64,000 nt of DNA from contig NZ_WTKU01000006.1 of NCBI RefSeq assembly GCF_011378715.1, positions 154,163 through 218,162 on the forward strand. The letters run 5' to 3'. Below the pieces are notes generated by a model. That model did no database searches, was not told the DNA's origin, and was given only the letters and a program-made list of their open reading frames with translations. The first letter of the stretch is position 1, and every line of letters starts with the position of its first letter. Position numbers and translations under genes: made by a program. Below, one piece after another: positions 1 through 9,980 of this stretch. This DNA comes from Psychromonas sp. SA13A (lineage in GTDB: Bacteria; Pseudomonadota; Gammaproteobacteria; Enterobacterales; Psychromonadaceae).

Positions 1-308
1 TCAGAGATTTTGCCTTCGATATCACGTTGTAAAGCAGTGACTTCACTTTTATTTAATAGCTCGCCATCTTTCTTAATTTTAGTCTCTATTTTTTTAATGC
101 TTTTTTCTAAACGCTGTAACTCTTCGTAACGGCCTTTAAACTCACCTTCTAACTGTTTAATAATACGTGCACGTTGCGGAGACTCTTTCATCACTTTTGA
201 TGGGAATACAACACCAATTTTTGATGTTTCTGCGGCTTGAACTGCTGACACAGATACCATTGCAGCGGCTAAGGTAATTACTTTAAAAAAGGTCTTCATG
301 GTTTTCAT
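1..308 (-). CDS. skp: Periplasmic chaperone Skp/OmpH, partial
   Basis: The 3' end of this gene lies outside the window. The visible N-terminus (102 codons) has a typical signal peptide: a basic start, a hydrophobic core and an AVQA-type cleavage site near residue 24. A lysine/glutamate-rich helical stretch follows, as in the tentacles of Skp, the trimeric holdase that carries unfolded outer-membrane proteins across the periplasm. Two in-frame ATG codons exist, at 308 and 299. The first is preceded by a GGAG at good distance, so it is preferred. It lies directly downstream of bamA on the same strand, the standard bamA-skp order, which supports the assignment although the protein is incomplete. 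Confidence 0.88.
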   Translation of the reverse strand, partial: MKTMKTFFKVITLAAAMVSVSAVQAAETSKIGVVFPSKVMKESPQRARIIKQLEGEFKGRYEELQRLEKSIKKIETKIKKDGELLNKSEVTALQRDIEGKIS

Positions 309-418
309 GCTATAACTCCGTATTAATAAATCTGTAATAAAATAAAAAAGAAATCGTGCACTGAGTGCACATTTTAATGTCGATACAATGGCATTGTTCG
401 AACATCCATTAAATATAC

Positions 419-2836
419 TTAGAAAACATCACCAATGTTAAATGAGAACACTTCGGTTTTATCCCCCGCATAATCTTTTATTGGAACGGCAAATGTAAAT
501 ACTAACGGTCCCATTGGAGAAACCCAAGTCAACTGAGTACCGAACGATGCACGAATACGTCCAGGTTTAGAGTAGTCACCAGCGTAATCACAATTGAACG
601 CACACATATCCTTATACGCATCATAATCGAACTCGGTATCCCACGCTTCACCGGCATCAACAAACAAACTACTACGCACTTGACGTGCATAGGCTTCATC
701 TAAGAACGGTACAGGGAAAATAAGTTCCGCACTTAATGTATATTTTGCATTACCGCCCACTGCACTGTTGGTATAAGTAGCATTACCATTACCATTCTGC
801 TCGCCAGTATACAATGCACGAGGCCCTACCGTATTGCTAGAAAATCCACGAAGAGTTCGGTAACCACCTACATAATAGTTTTCAAAGAACGGCAATATTT
901 GATCATTACCTTCAAATTTACCGTAGCCGTTACCATAACCTAAACTACCGCGTAACAGGGTAGTCCAATCACCGTCTTCGGTAATACGTTGGTAATTACG
1001 AATATCAAAATTAAGTTTGAAGTATTGCAGGTCTGAACCTGGAATCGTTATTTTACCACGTAAAGTATGTGACATACCTTGCGTAGCTAGTTGACCTCGG
1101 TCTAAGTTATTGCGCGACCAGGTAGTGGTAAGGTCAAAGTTTCTAAAGTCAGCACCACCATCATCATCTTGCATTGAACCATAGATATCCCAAAAAGTAC
1201 TTAATTGCTCGTAACTTTTTAACTGAGAAATACCGTTATTTTCCCAGCCGACACTGAACCCTAAACGGTTTATTTCATTAACAGGAAAACCGGTACTGAA
1301 ACGTAAACCATAAGTCGTATTGGTGTAATCGACAATATTCGCATCGCCCGCTTCAAATTTATCATAATAAATTCGAGCCCCACCACTAACACCATCTTTG
1401 GTTAAATATGGGGTATCGTAGCTAATATCAGCACTGACACTATAGTCATTAAACTTAGTTTGAAAGCCAATTTTATCGCCACTACCTAGGAAGTTATTTT
1501 GCTGAATACCACCGCTTAAGCTAATCCCAGACTCTGTACCAAAACCAATACCGGCATTAAAACTACCTGACGCTTGTTCAGCTACATTAACACTCACATC
1601 AACTAAATCATCACTGACACGTTCGGTATTTATATCAACGGTTGAGAAGAAACCTAAACGGTTTAAACGCGCGCGAGATGCTTCGATTGCTTCACTAGAT
1701 AACCATCCGCCTTCCATCTGGCGCATTTCACGACGCAACACAACATCTTTGGTAGTGGTATTACCTGAAATATTAATATGTCTAACATAACCACGCTGCC
1801 CTGGAGCTACGGAGAAATTAACCACAACGGTATTAGTTGCATCATCGATTTCAGGGTAAGTATTGATTTCTGGGAATGCGTAACCTAAACGGCCAAAGTA
1901 TTTGCGAATACTTTGTTCCGAGGCAGCCACGTCAGATGCGGCATAAGTATCTCCATTAGCAAACGCGACTAGGCTTTTTACTTCTGCATCGTGCCCTAAT
2001 AGATCACCAATAAAAGTTACATCTGACACTTTATAAATATTACCTTCGTTAACATTGACCGTAACATAAACCCCTTTTTTATTAGGTCTAAGTGCTACTT
2101 GCGTTTCATCAATTTTAAAACGAATGTAACCGCGGTCTAGGTAATAACTTTTAATAACTTCCAAATCACCGGCTAACTTTTGTTTTTGGTAGTTATCGTC
2201 GGCAAAAAGATCCCACCAACCAGCAGAATCACTTAATGTTAATCGCTTTAACAAGTCTTCATCGGAATAAACATTATTACCAACAATATTGATTTGTTCG
2301 ATTTTTGCCGTCAACCCTTCACGAAATACAAATTGAATAGAAACACGGTTTCTAGGTAAAGGTGTCACAATCGTTTCTACTTGTGCGCTGTATTTACCCA
2401 CACTGTGATAGAAATCTTCTAAGCTTTTTTCAATACTGGTAAGAACGGTTCTATCTAACGCATCACCAACTTGGATAGAAGAAGATTTTAAGGAATCAAA
2501 TATTTGCTCTTCAGTAAGTTTGTCATTACCTGTTAATTCAATGGCACTGATCGTTGGGCGTTCTTTCACTTTAAAAATAAGTACAGACTCATTTTTGAAT
2601 AGCTGTATCGATTCGAAGTAGCTACTGCTATACATTTTTTTAATAGCCTGCGATAGATCATATTCATCGACCACATCGCCTTCACGGATTGGTAGACTCA
2701 ATAATGCAGCGCCCAGTGTTACTCGTTGGAGTCCTTCAAACTGTAGGTCAGAGACGGTAAATTTTTCAGCTAAAGCAAGGTTAGAAAAACAGCTGGTGAC
2801 AGTAAATGTCAATGCTAACAAATATTTCTTAAACAT
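419..2836 (-). CDS. bamA: Outer membrane protein assembly factor BamA
   Basis: This is the 805-residue central component of the BAM complex, which folds and inserts beta-barrel proteins into the outer membrane. A signal peptide ending near residue 23 (LALA) is followed by the POTRA region (about residues 25-420) and a C-terminal 16-strand barrel. The conserved barrel motif LRGF is present (in YRTLRGFSSN), and the protein ends in a terminal phenylalanine, as expected for a BAM substrate. Length matches the family (about 800 residues). It sits between rseP upstream and skp downstream, the usual gammaproteobacterial order. The ATG start is supported by the signal peptide. Confidence 0.98.
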   Translation of the reverse strand: MFKKYLLALTFTVTSCFSNLALAEKFTVSDLQFEGLQRVTLGAALLSLPIREGDVVDEYDLSQAIKKMYSSSYFESIQLFKNESVLIFKVKERPTISAIELTGNDKLTEEQIFDSLKSSSIQVGDALDRTVLTSIEKSLEDFYHSVGKYSAQVETIVTPLPRNRVSIQFVFREGLTAKIEQINIVGNNVYSDEDLLKRLTLSDSAGWWDLFADDNYQKQKLAGDLEVIKSYYLDRGYIRFKIDETQVALRPNKKGVYVTVNVNEGNIYKVSDVTFIGDLLGHDAEVKSLVAFANGDTYAASDVAASEQSIRKYFGRLGYAFPEINTYPEIDDATNTVVVNFSVAPGQRGYVRHINISGNTTTKDVVLRREMRQMEGGWLSSEAIEASRARLNRLGFFSTVDINTERVSDDLVDVSVNVAEQASGSFNAGIGFGTESGISLSGGIQQNNFLGSGDKIGFQTKFNDYSVSADISYDTPYLTKDGVSGGARIYYDKFEAGDANIVDYTNTTYGLRFSTGFPVNEINRLGFSVGWENNGISQLKSYEQLSTFWDIYGSMQDDDGGADFRNFDLTTTWSRNNLDRGQLATQGMSHTLRGKITIPGSDLQYFKLNFDIRNYQRITEDGDWTTLLRGSLGYGNGYGKFEGNDQILPFFENYYVGGYRTLRGFSSNTVGPRALYTGEQNGNGNATYTNSAVGGNAKYTLSAELIFPVPFLDEAYARQVRSSLFVDAGEAWDTEFDYDAYKDMCAFNCDYAGDYSKPGRIRASFGTQLTWVSPMGPLVFTFAVPIKDYAGDKTEVFSFNIGDVF

Positions 2837-2978
2837 TATCTACAAAATCCTTTACTGCACATCAGTGCAAAACAATTTAAATATCCAGGTCAATGGGTAG
2901 TGAATACTACTTTCAAATCGTGTTAGAAAGTAGCACTATCTCATTGTTTATATTCTATAATAAATTTTATTGTTTCTT

Positions 2979-4379
2979 TTACAATAAATTAAAGTCGTTC
3001 AGCACAGCAATTGACATAAATGTGAATAAAACCGCAGCACCAATTTTAAAACCAAACTCTTGGATCCTTTCAGGAACTGGTTTACCCGTAATCGCTTCGA
3101 CAAAGTAATACATCAAATGACCACCGTCTAAAACAGGTAAAGGTATTAAATTCATAATACCTAAATTAACGCTAATTAAAGCAATAAACCCTAGGAAGTA
3201 TGCAAATCCATAGTCCGCACTCATTCCGGCACCTTTAGCAATTCCAACAGGCCCACTGAGATTTTTTACCGATAAATCACCGGTCACTAATTTAACTAAT
3301 GTCGAAAAAGTTAACTCACTGAGCTGCCAAGTTTTATCAACTCCTTTTAAGAAAGAGTCAATCGGTCCATATTTTAAGCTTACTCTAAGCTCTTCAGGGT
3401 AAGGGTCAACCTTTGGAGCAACACCGATATAACCTCGTAATGTACCGTCAGCACTTTCACGAGCGTCGGGGACAAGTGTTAGCGTGTGTTTTATCGCCCC
3501 TCTTTCAATCACTAGTCGTAATGGTTGATTTGCATTTTCTTGAATCAACTTAACAAATTGTTGCCAATCGTCTAACTGGATCCCATTAATGGCGATTAAT
3601 TTGTCATTAATTTCTAACCCACTTCGTTGTGCGGCACCATTTTCAGCGATACTGGCGGCACTTAAATGTACTTTGGGAGAGTAAGGAATAAGTCCTAAGC
3701 TACTAATAATCGACTCTTTTTTAGGGTCAAATTTCCAATTAGCTAATGAGACTGTATAAGTTTGACTTGGTTCCCTATTCTCGCTCAGTGTTGATTGAGA
3801 GTTTGAACTCAGGTCAAACAAATTAACAGGCGTTACGCTGAGCTCGACACTTGGCTCTCCAATCTGTGCAACTAAAGCAAGGTTTAGCGCTTCCCAATCA
3901 TTAACGGTTCGGCCATTAACCGCACTCACCTGAAAAGGGGATTGAGTTGTGATCACACTAACTGGTGAATTTTCAAGTACACCATTAACAACGGGTTTAG
4001 CACTTCCTACACCAATCATGTACATTAAAAAGAAAGCAATAATAGCTAATAGGAAATTGGCAATAGGCCCTGCTGCAACAATGGCAATGCGTTGCCATAC
4101 TGACTTTTTATCAAAAGAGAATTCAGATAATGCTTCAGGCACTTCTTCAACCCGCCCATCAAGCATTTTCACATAACCGCCTAATGGAATAGCTGCAATC
4201 ACAAACTCAGTACCATGCTTATCCAATTTTTTAAAAAGGACTTTACCAAAACCAATGGAGAAACGATGTACCTTTACTTTACAGCGACGAGCAACCCAAA
4301 AATGTCCATACTCATGAATGGCAACTAGAATACTTAACGCAATAATAAATGCCGATGTATTCCATATAAAATCTAACAA
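2979..4379 (-). CDS. rseP: Site-2 intramembrane zinc protease RseP
   Basis: RseP cleaves the anti-sigma factor RseA within the inner membrane during the sigmaE envelope-stress response. The zinc motif HEYGH lies at residues 22-26 in the first membrane segment. Two PDZ-like regions fill the periplasmic middle, and the second active-site motif LDGG is near residue 410 in a C-terminal membrane segment. The start codon is TTG at 4379, giving MLDFIWN, which matches the conserved family N-terminus. A GGTGGAG sits just upstream. The start overlaps the end of dxr by 7 bases, so translation is probably coupled. Confidence 0.97.
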   Translation of the reverse strand: MLDFIWNTSAFIIALSILVAIHEYGHFWVARRCKVKVHRFSIGFGKVLFKKLDKHGTEFVIAAIPLGGYVKMLDGRVEEVPEALSEFSFDKKSVWQRIAIVAAGPIANFLLAIIAFFLMYMIGVGSAKPVVNGVLENSPVSVITTQSPFQVSAVNGRTVNDWEALNLALVAQIGEPSVELSVTPVNLFDLSSNSQSTLSENREPSQTYTVSLANWKFDPKKESIISSLGLIPYSPKVHLSAASIAENGAAQRSGLEINDKLIAINGIQLDDWQQFVKLIQENANQPLRLVIERGAIKHTLTLVPDARESADGTLRGYIGVAPKVDPYPEELRVSLKYGPIDSFLKGVDKTWQLSELTFSTLVKLVTGDLSVKNLSGPVGIAKGAGMSADYGFAYFLGFIALISVNLGIMNLIPLPVLDGGHLMYYFVEAITGKPVPERIQEFGFKIGAAVLFTFMSIAVLNDFNLL

Positions 4380-5617
4380 ACTCCACCTCGATTAATCAAT
4401 TTTATCGCATCGGCTCTAGCCTGCTTATCAATTTCTAATAACTGCTCAATGGACGAGACTTTTTGATGTTCTAATGTATTTAAAATACTATCCACAATAC
4501 GTGGAATATCCGTGAACTTAATACGTTGTTCTAAAAAGGCTTGCACTGCTACTTCATTAGCCGCATTCAGTGATGTGGTCGCATGCTGCCCTTCATAACA
4601 AGCCTGTATCGCTAATTTTAAACAAGGATAACGGTCATAATCAGGTTCAGCGAAGGTAAAGTTTGCCGTGTTAAAAAAATCAAACTCTGCAGCCCCACTT
4701 TTAATGCGTTTTTTACCACCCATAACATGTGCAATAGGTATGCGCATATCTGCGTTACCCATTTGTGAAATGACACTACCATCTTGGTATTGCACCATAG
4801 AATGGATCACTGATTGAGGATGAATAATCACCTGTAACTGATCTTTATTGGTATTGAATAACCACCTTGCTTCAATGTACTCAAGGCCTTTATTCATCAT
4901 GGTTGCAGAATCGATAGAGATTTTAGGGCCCATGCTCCAATTTGGATGTTTAATCGCCACATCAGGGGTAATACTTGAAAACTCGTGCAACGGCTTGGTT
5001 AAGAAAGGTCCACCAGAGCCAGTTAATAAAATCTTAGAAACACCCTCAGCAGTTAAATCACAGTGGCCAATAGTTTGTTGTAAGTTCGGCGACATAGATT
5101 GAAATATAGCGTTATGTTCGCTATCAACGGGCCACAGTGTTGCACCCGACTTTTTAACCGCATCAATAAATAATGCACCGGACATTACTAAAGATTCTTT
5201 ATTTGCTAAGAAAACCTCTTTCCCTGCATGTACAGCTGCCAGCGTTGTTTTTAAACCCGCTGAACCTACAATTGCAGCCATCACAGAATCAATCTCAGCA
5301 CTGCCTAATAATGCCAGTACTTCAGATTCAGGTAACACTTGGCAATTAAGCTTGTTTTCTTGTAATGAGATTTTTAGTTGTGATGCCGCTTGCGGATTTG
5401 ATAACGCAACATAGGCAGGTTTGAACTCGATACAAAGAGCGAGCATTTTTTCAATATTGCTTGCCGCATACAAAAACTGCACATTATACAGTTCAGGATT
5501 ATGACGACAGACACTCAGAGTACTATCACCAATTGATCCCGTTGCACCTAATACGGCTAAGTTTTTAGCCACTGATTGCTTTAGTGCGTTATTGTTGGTT
5601 GTATTGTTGGTCATCAT
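4373..5617 (-). CDS. dxr: 1-deoxy-D-xylulose 5-phosphate reductoisomerase
   Basis: Dxr converts DXP to 2-C-methyl-D-erythritol 4-phosphate using NADPH, the committed step of the MEP isoprenoid pathway. An N-terminal Rossmann motif (GATGSIG) is followed by the catalytic-domain segments NKESLV, PVDSEHNAIFQ and the flexible-loop region HPNWSMG; metal ligands fall in the DSEHNA and MNKGLE segments. The reading frame can be extended to 5629, but the ATG at 5617 overlaps the cdsA stop as TAATG and is the likely start (414 residues; a second ATG follows at once). It lies inside the uppS-cdsA-dxr-rseP series. Confidence 0.97.
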   Translation of the reverse strand: MMTNNTTNNNALKQSVAKNLAVLGATGSIGDSTLSVCRHNPELYNVQFLYAASNIEKMLALCIEFKPAYVALSNPQAASQLKISLQENKLNCQVLPESEVLALLGSAEIDSVMAAIVGSAGLKTTLAAVHAGKEVFLANKESLVMSGALFIDAVKKSGATLWPVDSEHNAIFQSMSPNLQQTIGHCDLTAEGVSKILLTGSGGPFLTKPLHEFSSITPDVAIKHPNWSMGPKISIDSATMMNKGLEYIEARWLFNTNKDQLQVIIHPQSVIHSMVQYQDGSVISQMGNADMRIPIAHVMGGKKRIKSGAAEFDFFNTANFTFAEPDYDRYPCLKLAIQACYEGQHATTSLNAANEVAVQAFLEQRIKFTDIPRIVDSILNTLEHQKVSSIEQLLEIDKQARADAIKLINRGGVC

Positions 5618-6468
5618 TAAACAAGCCAATAAATATAAATAAGAGCAAACACCGGAACAGCAGCGGTCAAGCTATCTATGCGATCTAAAATGCCACCATG
5701 TCCAGGTAATAAATTACTACTGTCTTTTAAACCAGCTTCTCGTTTAAAAATACTTTCGGTTAAATCACCTAATGCAGAGACTAAAGTAGTGATCACTGAA
5801 GCCGCAAAAAACAATCCTAATTTTTCAGCCGGAATAGCAAAGTAATGACTCGCAAAATAAGCAACGATAACGGCACTCACTAAGCCACCTAATAATCCTT
5901 CAATGGTTTTACCCGGACTTACATTAGGTGCTAACTTATGTTTACCAAATTGTCTTCCCGCAAAATAAGCACCAGAATCAGCAGCCCACACCAATAAAAA
6001 TACAAACATCAATAATTCCGCACCAAAATAGAAGTCGTGATGCATATTCACTGAACGTAATACTACTAATCCCCAGAAAAAAGGAATTAAAGTAAGTAAC
6101 CCAAAAATGCTTTTTAGGAGTTTACTGTTTCGCCAAAGTGTTGCTGAAGTCGGATAACGCACAACCATCACTAAGGCAACACACCACCAAGCCGCAGCCA
6201 CAGTTAATCCAGTAATTATATAATGATGAGGTAGTTCAGGTCCCCAGATCAAGCCAATAGGCATCAACATCAGCGTAATACCGAGTATCAAACCAAAGAT
6301 ATAAAGGGTAGCTGAAGAAGGTTCTTTACTAACAAAACCGGCCCACTCTTTACTAGCGAGTAAAAAAATACCAGCAGCAAACAGCATAAAAAATTGAAGA
6401 GGTAAAAAGAAAATAGCCGCAATGGCTAGTGGCGCTAATATAAGCGCGGTAATAATTCGTTGCTTCAC
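5617..6468 (-). CDS. cdsA: Phosphatidate cytidylyltransferase
   Basis: CdsA makes CDP-diacylglycerol from phosphatidic acid and CTP, the branch point for membrane phospholipids. The 283-residue protein is strongly hydrophobic with about eight membrane segments. The family signature near the C-terminus is complete, with KR, KD and PGHGGILDR elements within about residues 235-265. The start is GTG (at 6468), not ATG. Its stop overlaps the dxr start by one base, and uppS ends 32 bases upstream, so these genes are probably co-transcribed. Confidence 0.97.
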   Translation of the reverse strand: MKQRIITALILAPLAIAAIFFLPLQFFMLFAAGIFLLASKEWAGFVSKEPSSATLYIFGLILGITLMLMPIGLIWGPELPHHYIITGLTVAAAWWCVALVMVVRYPTSATLWRNSKLLKSIFGLLTLIPFFWGLVVLRSVNMHHDFYFGAELLMFVFLLVWAADSGAYFAGRQFGKHKLAPNVSPGKTIEGLLGGLVSAVIVAYFASHYFAIPAEKLGLFFAASVITTLVSALGDLTESIFKREAGLKDSSNLLPGHGGILDRIDSLTAAVPVFALIYIYWLV

Positions 6469-6500
6469 AGAGAAATCCCGTTATATCTGTTGGGTAAAAA

Positions 6501-7238
6501 TTAGTTATTTACTTGTGCACTGGTTTGTCCAAAACGTCGCTCTTTACCTGAAAATACATCTAGAGCTAATTGAAAGGCTTTGGCATCAAAATCAGGCCAT
6601 AATATATCGGTAAAATATAACTCCGCATAAGCAAGTTGCCATAGTAAGAAATTACTTATTCTGTAATCTCCTCCCGTTCGTATCATCAAATCAACATCAG
6701 GTAATTCACCTAAAGACAGTGTGCCAGTCAATAATTGTTCATCGATACTATCAACTTCTAGGGCACCTTCTTTTACTTGTTGCGCTATTTTTTGGGTTGC
6801 ATTAACAATATCCCAACGGCCGCCGTAGTTAGCAGCTACATTTAATGCTAAACCGGTATTATTTGCAGTTAATAACTGTGCTGCATGTACTTTTTTTTGC
6901 AGGCGATCACTAAAACCAGATATATCACCAACAATAGTTAACTTAATATTATTTTTATGGAGTTTTTTTACTTCACTACCAAGTACGGTAAAAAACAGCT
7001 CCATCAGCATATTCACTTCCTGTTCAGGACGTTTCCAATTCTCACTACTAAAAGCAAAGATGGTTAATGCTTCAATATTTTTTTCAGCGGCAAAAGCAAT
7101 ACTTTTACGTAGCGCTTTTACGCCGTGTTTATGACCAAAAACTCGGTGTTTTCCTTTTTGTTCTGACCAACGGCCATTTCCATCCATTATGATGGCAACA
7201 TGTCTAGGGAAATTACTTTTAAGTGTTTCTGATCTCAC
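6501..7238 (-). CDS. uppS: Undecaprenyl diphosphate synthase
   Basis: UppS is the cis-prenyltransferase that makes the C55 carrier lipid used for peptidoglycan and surface glycans. The catalytic motif IMDGNGRW is at about residues 17-24. The C-terminal signature RTGGD..ISNFLLWQ..Y.ELYF is intact, and the length (245) is normal. The start is GTG at 7238, with AAGGA at suitable spacing upstream. The position between frr and cdsA is the conserved one. Its product would also supply lipid carrier for glycans, but nothing ties it specifically to the flagellar island. Confidence 0.97.
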   Translation of the reverse strand: MRSETLKSNFPRHVAIIMDGNGRWSEQKGKHRVFGHKHGVKALRKSIAFAAEKNIEALTIFAFSSENWKRPEQEVNMLMELFFTVLGSEVKKLHKNNIKLTIVGDISGFSDRLQKKVHAAQLLTANNTGLALNVAANYGGRWDIVNATQKIAQQVKEGALEVDSIDEQLLTGTLSLGELPDVDLMIRTGGDYRISNFLLWQLAYAELYFTDILWPDFDAKAFQLALDVFSGKERRFGQTSAQVNN

Positions 7239-7309
7239 AATAATCCTTTATTAACAATTAAATGCACCGACTAGTCACTAGAGGGTGCATTTTTGAACAC
7301 TAGTTAGTT

Positions 7310-7867
7310 TTATACTTCTAACAATTCAGCTTCTTTAACCGCTAATACTTCATCCACTTTTTTGATGCTTTCATTAGTTACTTTTTGTACTAACTCTTCA
7401 CCTTGACGTTGTTGATCTTCGCTGATTTCTTTTTCTTTTTCTAGATCTTTAAAGTCACCATTAGCATCACGGCGAATATTACGAATAGCAACACGTGTAT
7501 TTTCAGCTTCACCACGAACCACTTTAATTAAGTCTTTACGACGCTCTTCTGTTAATGGCGGTAAAGGAATGCGAATAACAGTACCAGCAGACATAGGGTT
7601 TAAACCTAAGTTAGATCCCATAATTGCTTTTTCTACTGCTGCAATTAAAGTCGCATCAAATACTGTCACTGTTAATGTACGTGAATCTTCAGTTGATACA
7701 TTACCCACTTGACGTAACGGTGTATTAGAACCGTAATAAGGCACCATGATGCCATCAAGTAAACTAGGGTGTGCACGACCTGTACGTACTTTAGCTAATT
7801 GGCTTTTAAATGATTCGATGCTTTTATTCATGCGAGTTTGAGCATCATCTTTGATTTCGTTAATCAT
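7310..7867 (-). CDS. frr: Ribosome recycling factor
   Basis: RRF splits post-termination ribosomes together with EF-G. The 185-residue length is exact for the family. The typical N-terminus ([13 protein letters not shown]) and the [13 protein letters not shown] segment are present. The rest is charged and helical, as in the three-helix bundle of domain I. An AGGAA precedes the ATG. It follows pyrH after a 207-base gap and is followed by uppS, as in most gammaproteobacteria. Confidence 0.98.
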   Translation of the reverse strand: MINEIKDDAQTRMNKSIESFKSQLAKVRTGRAHPSLLDGIMVPYYGSNTPLRQVGNVSTEDSRTLTVTVFDATLIAAVEKAIMGSNLGLNPMSAGTVIRIPLPPLTEERRKDLIKVVRGEAENTRVAIRNIRRDANGDFKDLEKEKEISEDQQRQGEELVQKVTNESIKKVDEVLAVKEAELLEV

Positions 7868-7987
7868 ATTTAGTTCCTAACTTGTTAGTTCATTATCAAA
7901 TTTTGTTATCTATATTGGCAACTATTTTTTAACTAGTACGCTTTTAATCAATATCGCTTTAGCAATAACCACGATATTTTATTCGTT

Positions 7988-8019
7988 ATACTTTACAAAT
8001 AGCCATACTTTACAAATAG
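7988..8019. repeat. Short tandem direct repeat between pyrH and frr
   Basis: A 15-base sequence, ATACTTTACAAATAG, occurs at 7988-8002 and again at 8005-8019, giving a 17-base period. It lies in the 207-base intergenic region between pyrH and frr. No protein or RNA gene was recognised around it. It could be a chance duplication by slippage or part of an frr promoter region; no function is claimed. Confidence 0.7.
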
Positions 8020-8074
8020 TCACTGCTTTTAACGACTACAACTTTATTTAGCGTTGTAATCGATAAATAAATAA

Positions 8075-8815
8075 TTAAATATTTTCCTGTGCGTGGGTGA
8101 TAGTTGTACCTTCATCACCACCTAAAACAACACGACTTAATGCACCGGGTTTATTCATGTTGAAAACACGAATTGGCAGGCTATGGTCACGTGCTAAGGT
8201 AAATGCAGCTAAATCCATTACTTGTAGCTCTTTCTCTAGTACCGTTTGGTAATCTAATACGCTGTATAATTTCGCATCTGGATTTTTTACTGGGTCTGCA
8301 TCGTAAACACCATCAACTTTAGTACCTTTAAGTACTGCATCCGCTTCAATTTCGATACCACGTAAACAAGCAGCAGAATCGGTAGTAAAGAAAGGATTAC
8401 CTGTACCCGCAGCAAAAATAACTACAGTGCCTAATTTTAAATATTTAATTGCTTCGGCCCAGTTATAATCGTCACAAACACCATTTAAAGGAATAGCAGA
8501 CATTAAACGAGAATTAACGTGTGAACGGTGTAATGCATCACGCATTGCTAATCCATTCATCACCGTCGCTAACATTCCCATGTGATCGCCTACTACACGA
8601 TTCATTCCAGCTTGAGCAAGGCCCGCACCACGGAAAATATTACCACCACCGATCACTAAACCAACTTGTACACCAGATTCAATCAAAGATTTAATCTCTA
8701 AGGCCATACGATCCAATACTTTAGGATCAATACCAAACCCTTCTTCACCAACGAGGGCTTCACCGCTCAGTTTTAATAAAATACGACGATATGCTGATTT
8801 AGGGTTAGTGCTCAT
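8075..8815 (-). CDS. pyrH: UMP kinase
   Basis: PyrH phosphorylates UMP to UDP in pyrimidine nucleotide synthesis and is an amino-acid-kinase-fold hexamer. The N-terminal LKLSGEAL motif, the GGGNIFRG loop and the [16 protein letters not shown] segment are clear. The open frame extends 17 codons further upstream to 8866, but that extension runs through a good sigma70 promoter. The ATG at 8815 has AAGGA eight bases upstream and gives the usual [12 protein letters not shown]-terminus and 246-residue length, so it is chosen. It follows tsf and precedes frr. Confidence 0.97.
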   Translation of the reverse strand: MSTNPKSAYRRILLKLSGEALVGEEGFGIDPKVLDRMALEIKSLIESGVQVGLVIGGGNIFRGAGLAQAGMNRVVGDHMGMLATVMNGLAMRDALHRSHVNSRLMSAIPLNGVCDDYNWAEAIKYLKLGTVVIFAAGTGNPFFTTDSAACLRGIEIEADAVLKGTKVDGVYDADPVKNPDAKLYSVLDYQTVLEKELQVMDLAAFTLARDHSLPIRVFNMNKPGALSRVVLGGDEGTTITHAQENI

Positions 8816-8836
8816 AATTTCATTCCTTAAGTTGAA

Positions 8837-8866
8837 ATAATACCGATTTTTTAAAAAATCATGCAA
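8837..8866 (-). promoter_or_regulatory. Probable sigma70 promoter for pyrH
   Basis: On the minus strand, TTGCAT (8861-8866) and TATTAT (8837-8842) are separated by 18 bases. The spacer includes a short A/T palindrome (GATTTTTTAAAAAATC). The pyrH ATG is 22 bases from the -10 element, and the upstream tsf gene ends with a terminator, so an independent pyrH promoter here makes sense. Confidence 0.6.
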
Positions 8867-8931
8867 GATATTTTAAAAAATAGGTCTCAAATTGGTTTAT
8901 TAAGCAGCTATATTCACTTTCTTCTGAATAT

Positions 8932-8964
8932 AAAAGAACCGCAGGCATGCCGCGGTTCTTTTTT
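8932..8964. terminator. Rho-independent terminator after tsf
   Basis: The inverted repeat AAGAACCGC / GCGGTTCTT has a 9-base loop and is flanked by A and T runs on either side, so it could act on both strands. It lies 48 bases past the tsf stop codon and would end the rpsB-tsf transcript. Confidence 0.85.
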
Positions 8965-9011
8965 ACAACGGAACAATGCTAAAAAACATTACCTATTGTT
9001 TATAAAGTAGA

Positions 9012-9881
9012 TTACTTAGAAGCAGCCATAGTTGCAGCAACTTCAGCAGCGAAATCTTCTACTTTTTTCTCAATGCCTTCACCAACTTCTAAACGAACAA
9101 AAGAGACAACGTCTGCATTTGCACCTTTAAGAAGTTTAGCAACAGTCATTGATGGATCTTTAATGAATGATTGACCAGTTAAGCTTACTTCACCAGTAAA
9201 TTTAGCCATACGACCAGAAACCATTTTTTCTGCGATTTCAGCAGGTTTACCGCTTTCGATAGCAATTTGTAACTGGATTTCTTTCTCTTTAGCAACAACG
9301 TCAGCAGGTACATTCTCAGGTTTAACAAACTGAGGAGCCGCTGCAGCAACGTGCATCGCGATATCTTTAGCTAGGTCAGCATCACCGCCAGTTAGCACAG
9401 AGACAACACCGATTTTACGGCTGTGTACGTAAGCGCCAAGGTTTTCACCTTCAACGATTTGTAAGCGACGTACAGAGATGTTTTCGCCGATTTTAGCAAC
9501 TAACAATTCACGCGCTTCTTCAACTGTAGAATCGTCATATGCTAGTGCGTTTAATGCTTCAACGCTGTCTACTTTATTTGCAAGCGCGATATCAGCTACT
9601 TTTTCAGCAAATGCTAAGAAGCTTTTATCCATTGCAACGAAGTCTGTTTCACAGTTAACTTCGATGATTAATGCAGTAGTACCGTTAGTTTTTGCAAAGA
9701 TAGCGCCTTCAGCAGCAATACGGCCTGCTTTTTTAGCTGCTTTGATAGCACCTGATTTACGCATGTTTTCAATTGCAAGCTCGATGTCGCCATCTGCTTC
9801 AACTAATGCTTTTTTACAATCCATCATACCCGCAGCAGTGCGGTCACGAAGTTCTTTAACTTGCTGAGCTGTAATAGCCAT
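9012..9881 (-). CDS. tsf: Elongation factor Ts
   Basis: EF-Ts is the GDP/GTP exchange factor for EF-Tu. The N-terminal UBA-like helical region ([20 protein letters not shown]) and the EF-Tu-contacting signature NCETDFVA near residues 79-86 are both present. The length of 289 is close to the enterobacterial protein. It follows rpsB after a 99-base spacer containing a terminator-like attenuator, the conserved arrangement for the S2/EF-Ts operon. Confidence 0.98.
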   Translation of the reverse strand: MAITAQQVKELRDRTAAGMMDCKKALVEADGDIELAIENMRKSGAIKAAKKAGRIAAEGAIFAKTNGTTALIIEVNCETDFVAMDKSFLAFAEKVADIALANKVDSVEALNALAYDDSTVEEARELLVAKIGENISVRRLQIVEGENLGAYVHSRKIGVVSVLTGGDADLAKDIAMHVAAAAPQFVKPENVPADVVAKEKEIQLQIAIESGKPAEIAEKMVSGRMAKFTGEVSLTGQSFIKDPSMTVAKLLKGANADVVSFVRLEVGEGIEKKVEDFAAEVAATMAASK

Positions 9882-9904
9882 TGTTCGAATTCCTATTTTT
9901 ATTC

Positions 9905-9931
9905 TATAAAAAAGGGGTCATATAGACCCCT
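9905..9931 (-). terminator. Attenuator hairpin between rpsB and tsf
   Basis: On the minus strand, AGGGGTC / GACCCCT forms a hairpin followed directly by six T residues, an intrinsic-terminator shape. It lies 24 bases upstream of the tsf ATG and downstream of rpsB. A second small dyad (AACCAATCATTGGTT, 9937-9953) sits between it and rpsB. Partial termination here would make more S2 message than EF-Ts message, as known for the rpsB-tsf operon of enterics. Confidence 0.75.
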
Positions 9932-9980
9932 GATAACCAACCAATGATTGGTTAATAAGAGCTTCTATTATTAGAAGAAC

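Noticed and set aside
2893..3108. 71-codon plus-strand ORF overlapping the rseP end
   Set aside because: Most of it is antisense to rseP. The rest is A/T-rich intergenic sequence without a ribosome binding site.
8816..8866. N-terminal extension of pyrH to 8866
   Set aside because: The extension crosses a good sigma70 promoter, whereas the internal ATG at 8815 has a well-placed AAGGA and the family-typical N-terminus.
9478..9867. 129-codon plus-strand ORF opposite tsf
   Set aside because: It lies wholly within tsf in the antisense direction. It has no ribosome site or family features, and tsf is certain.
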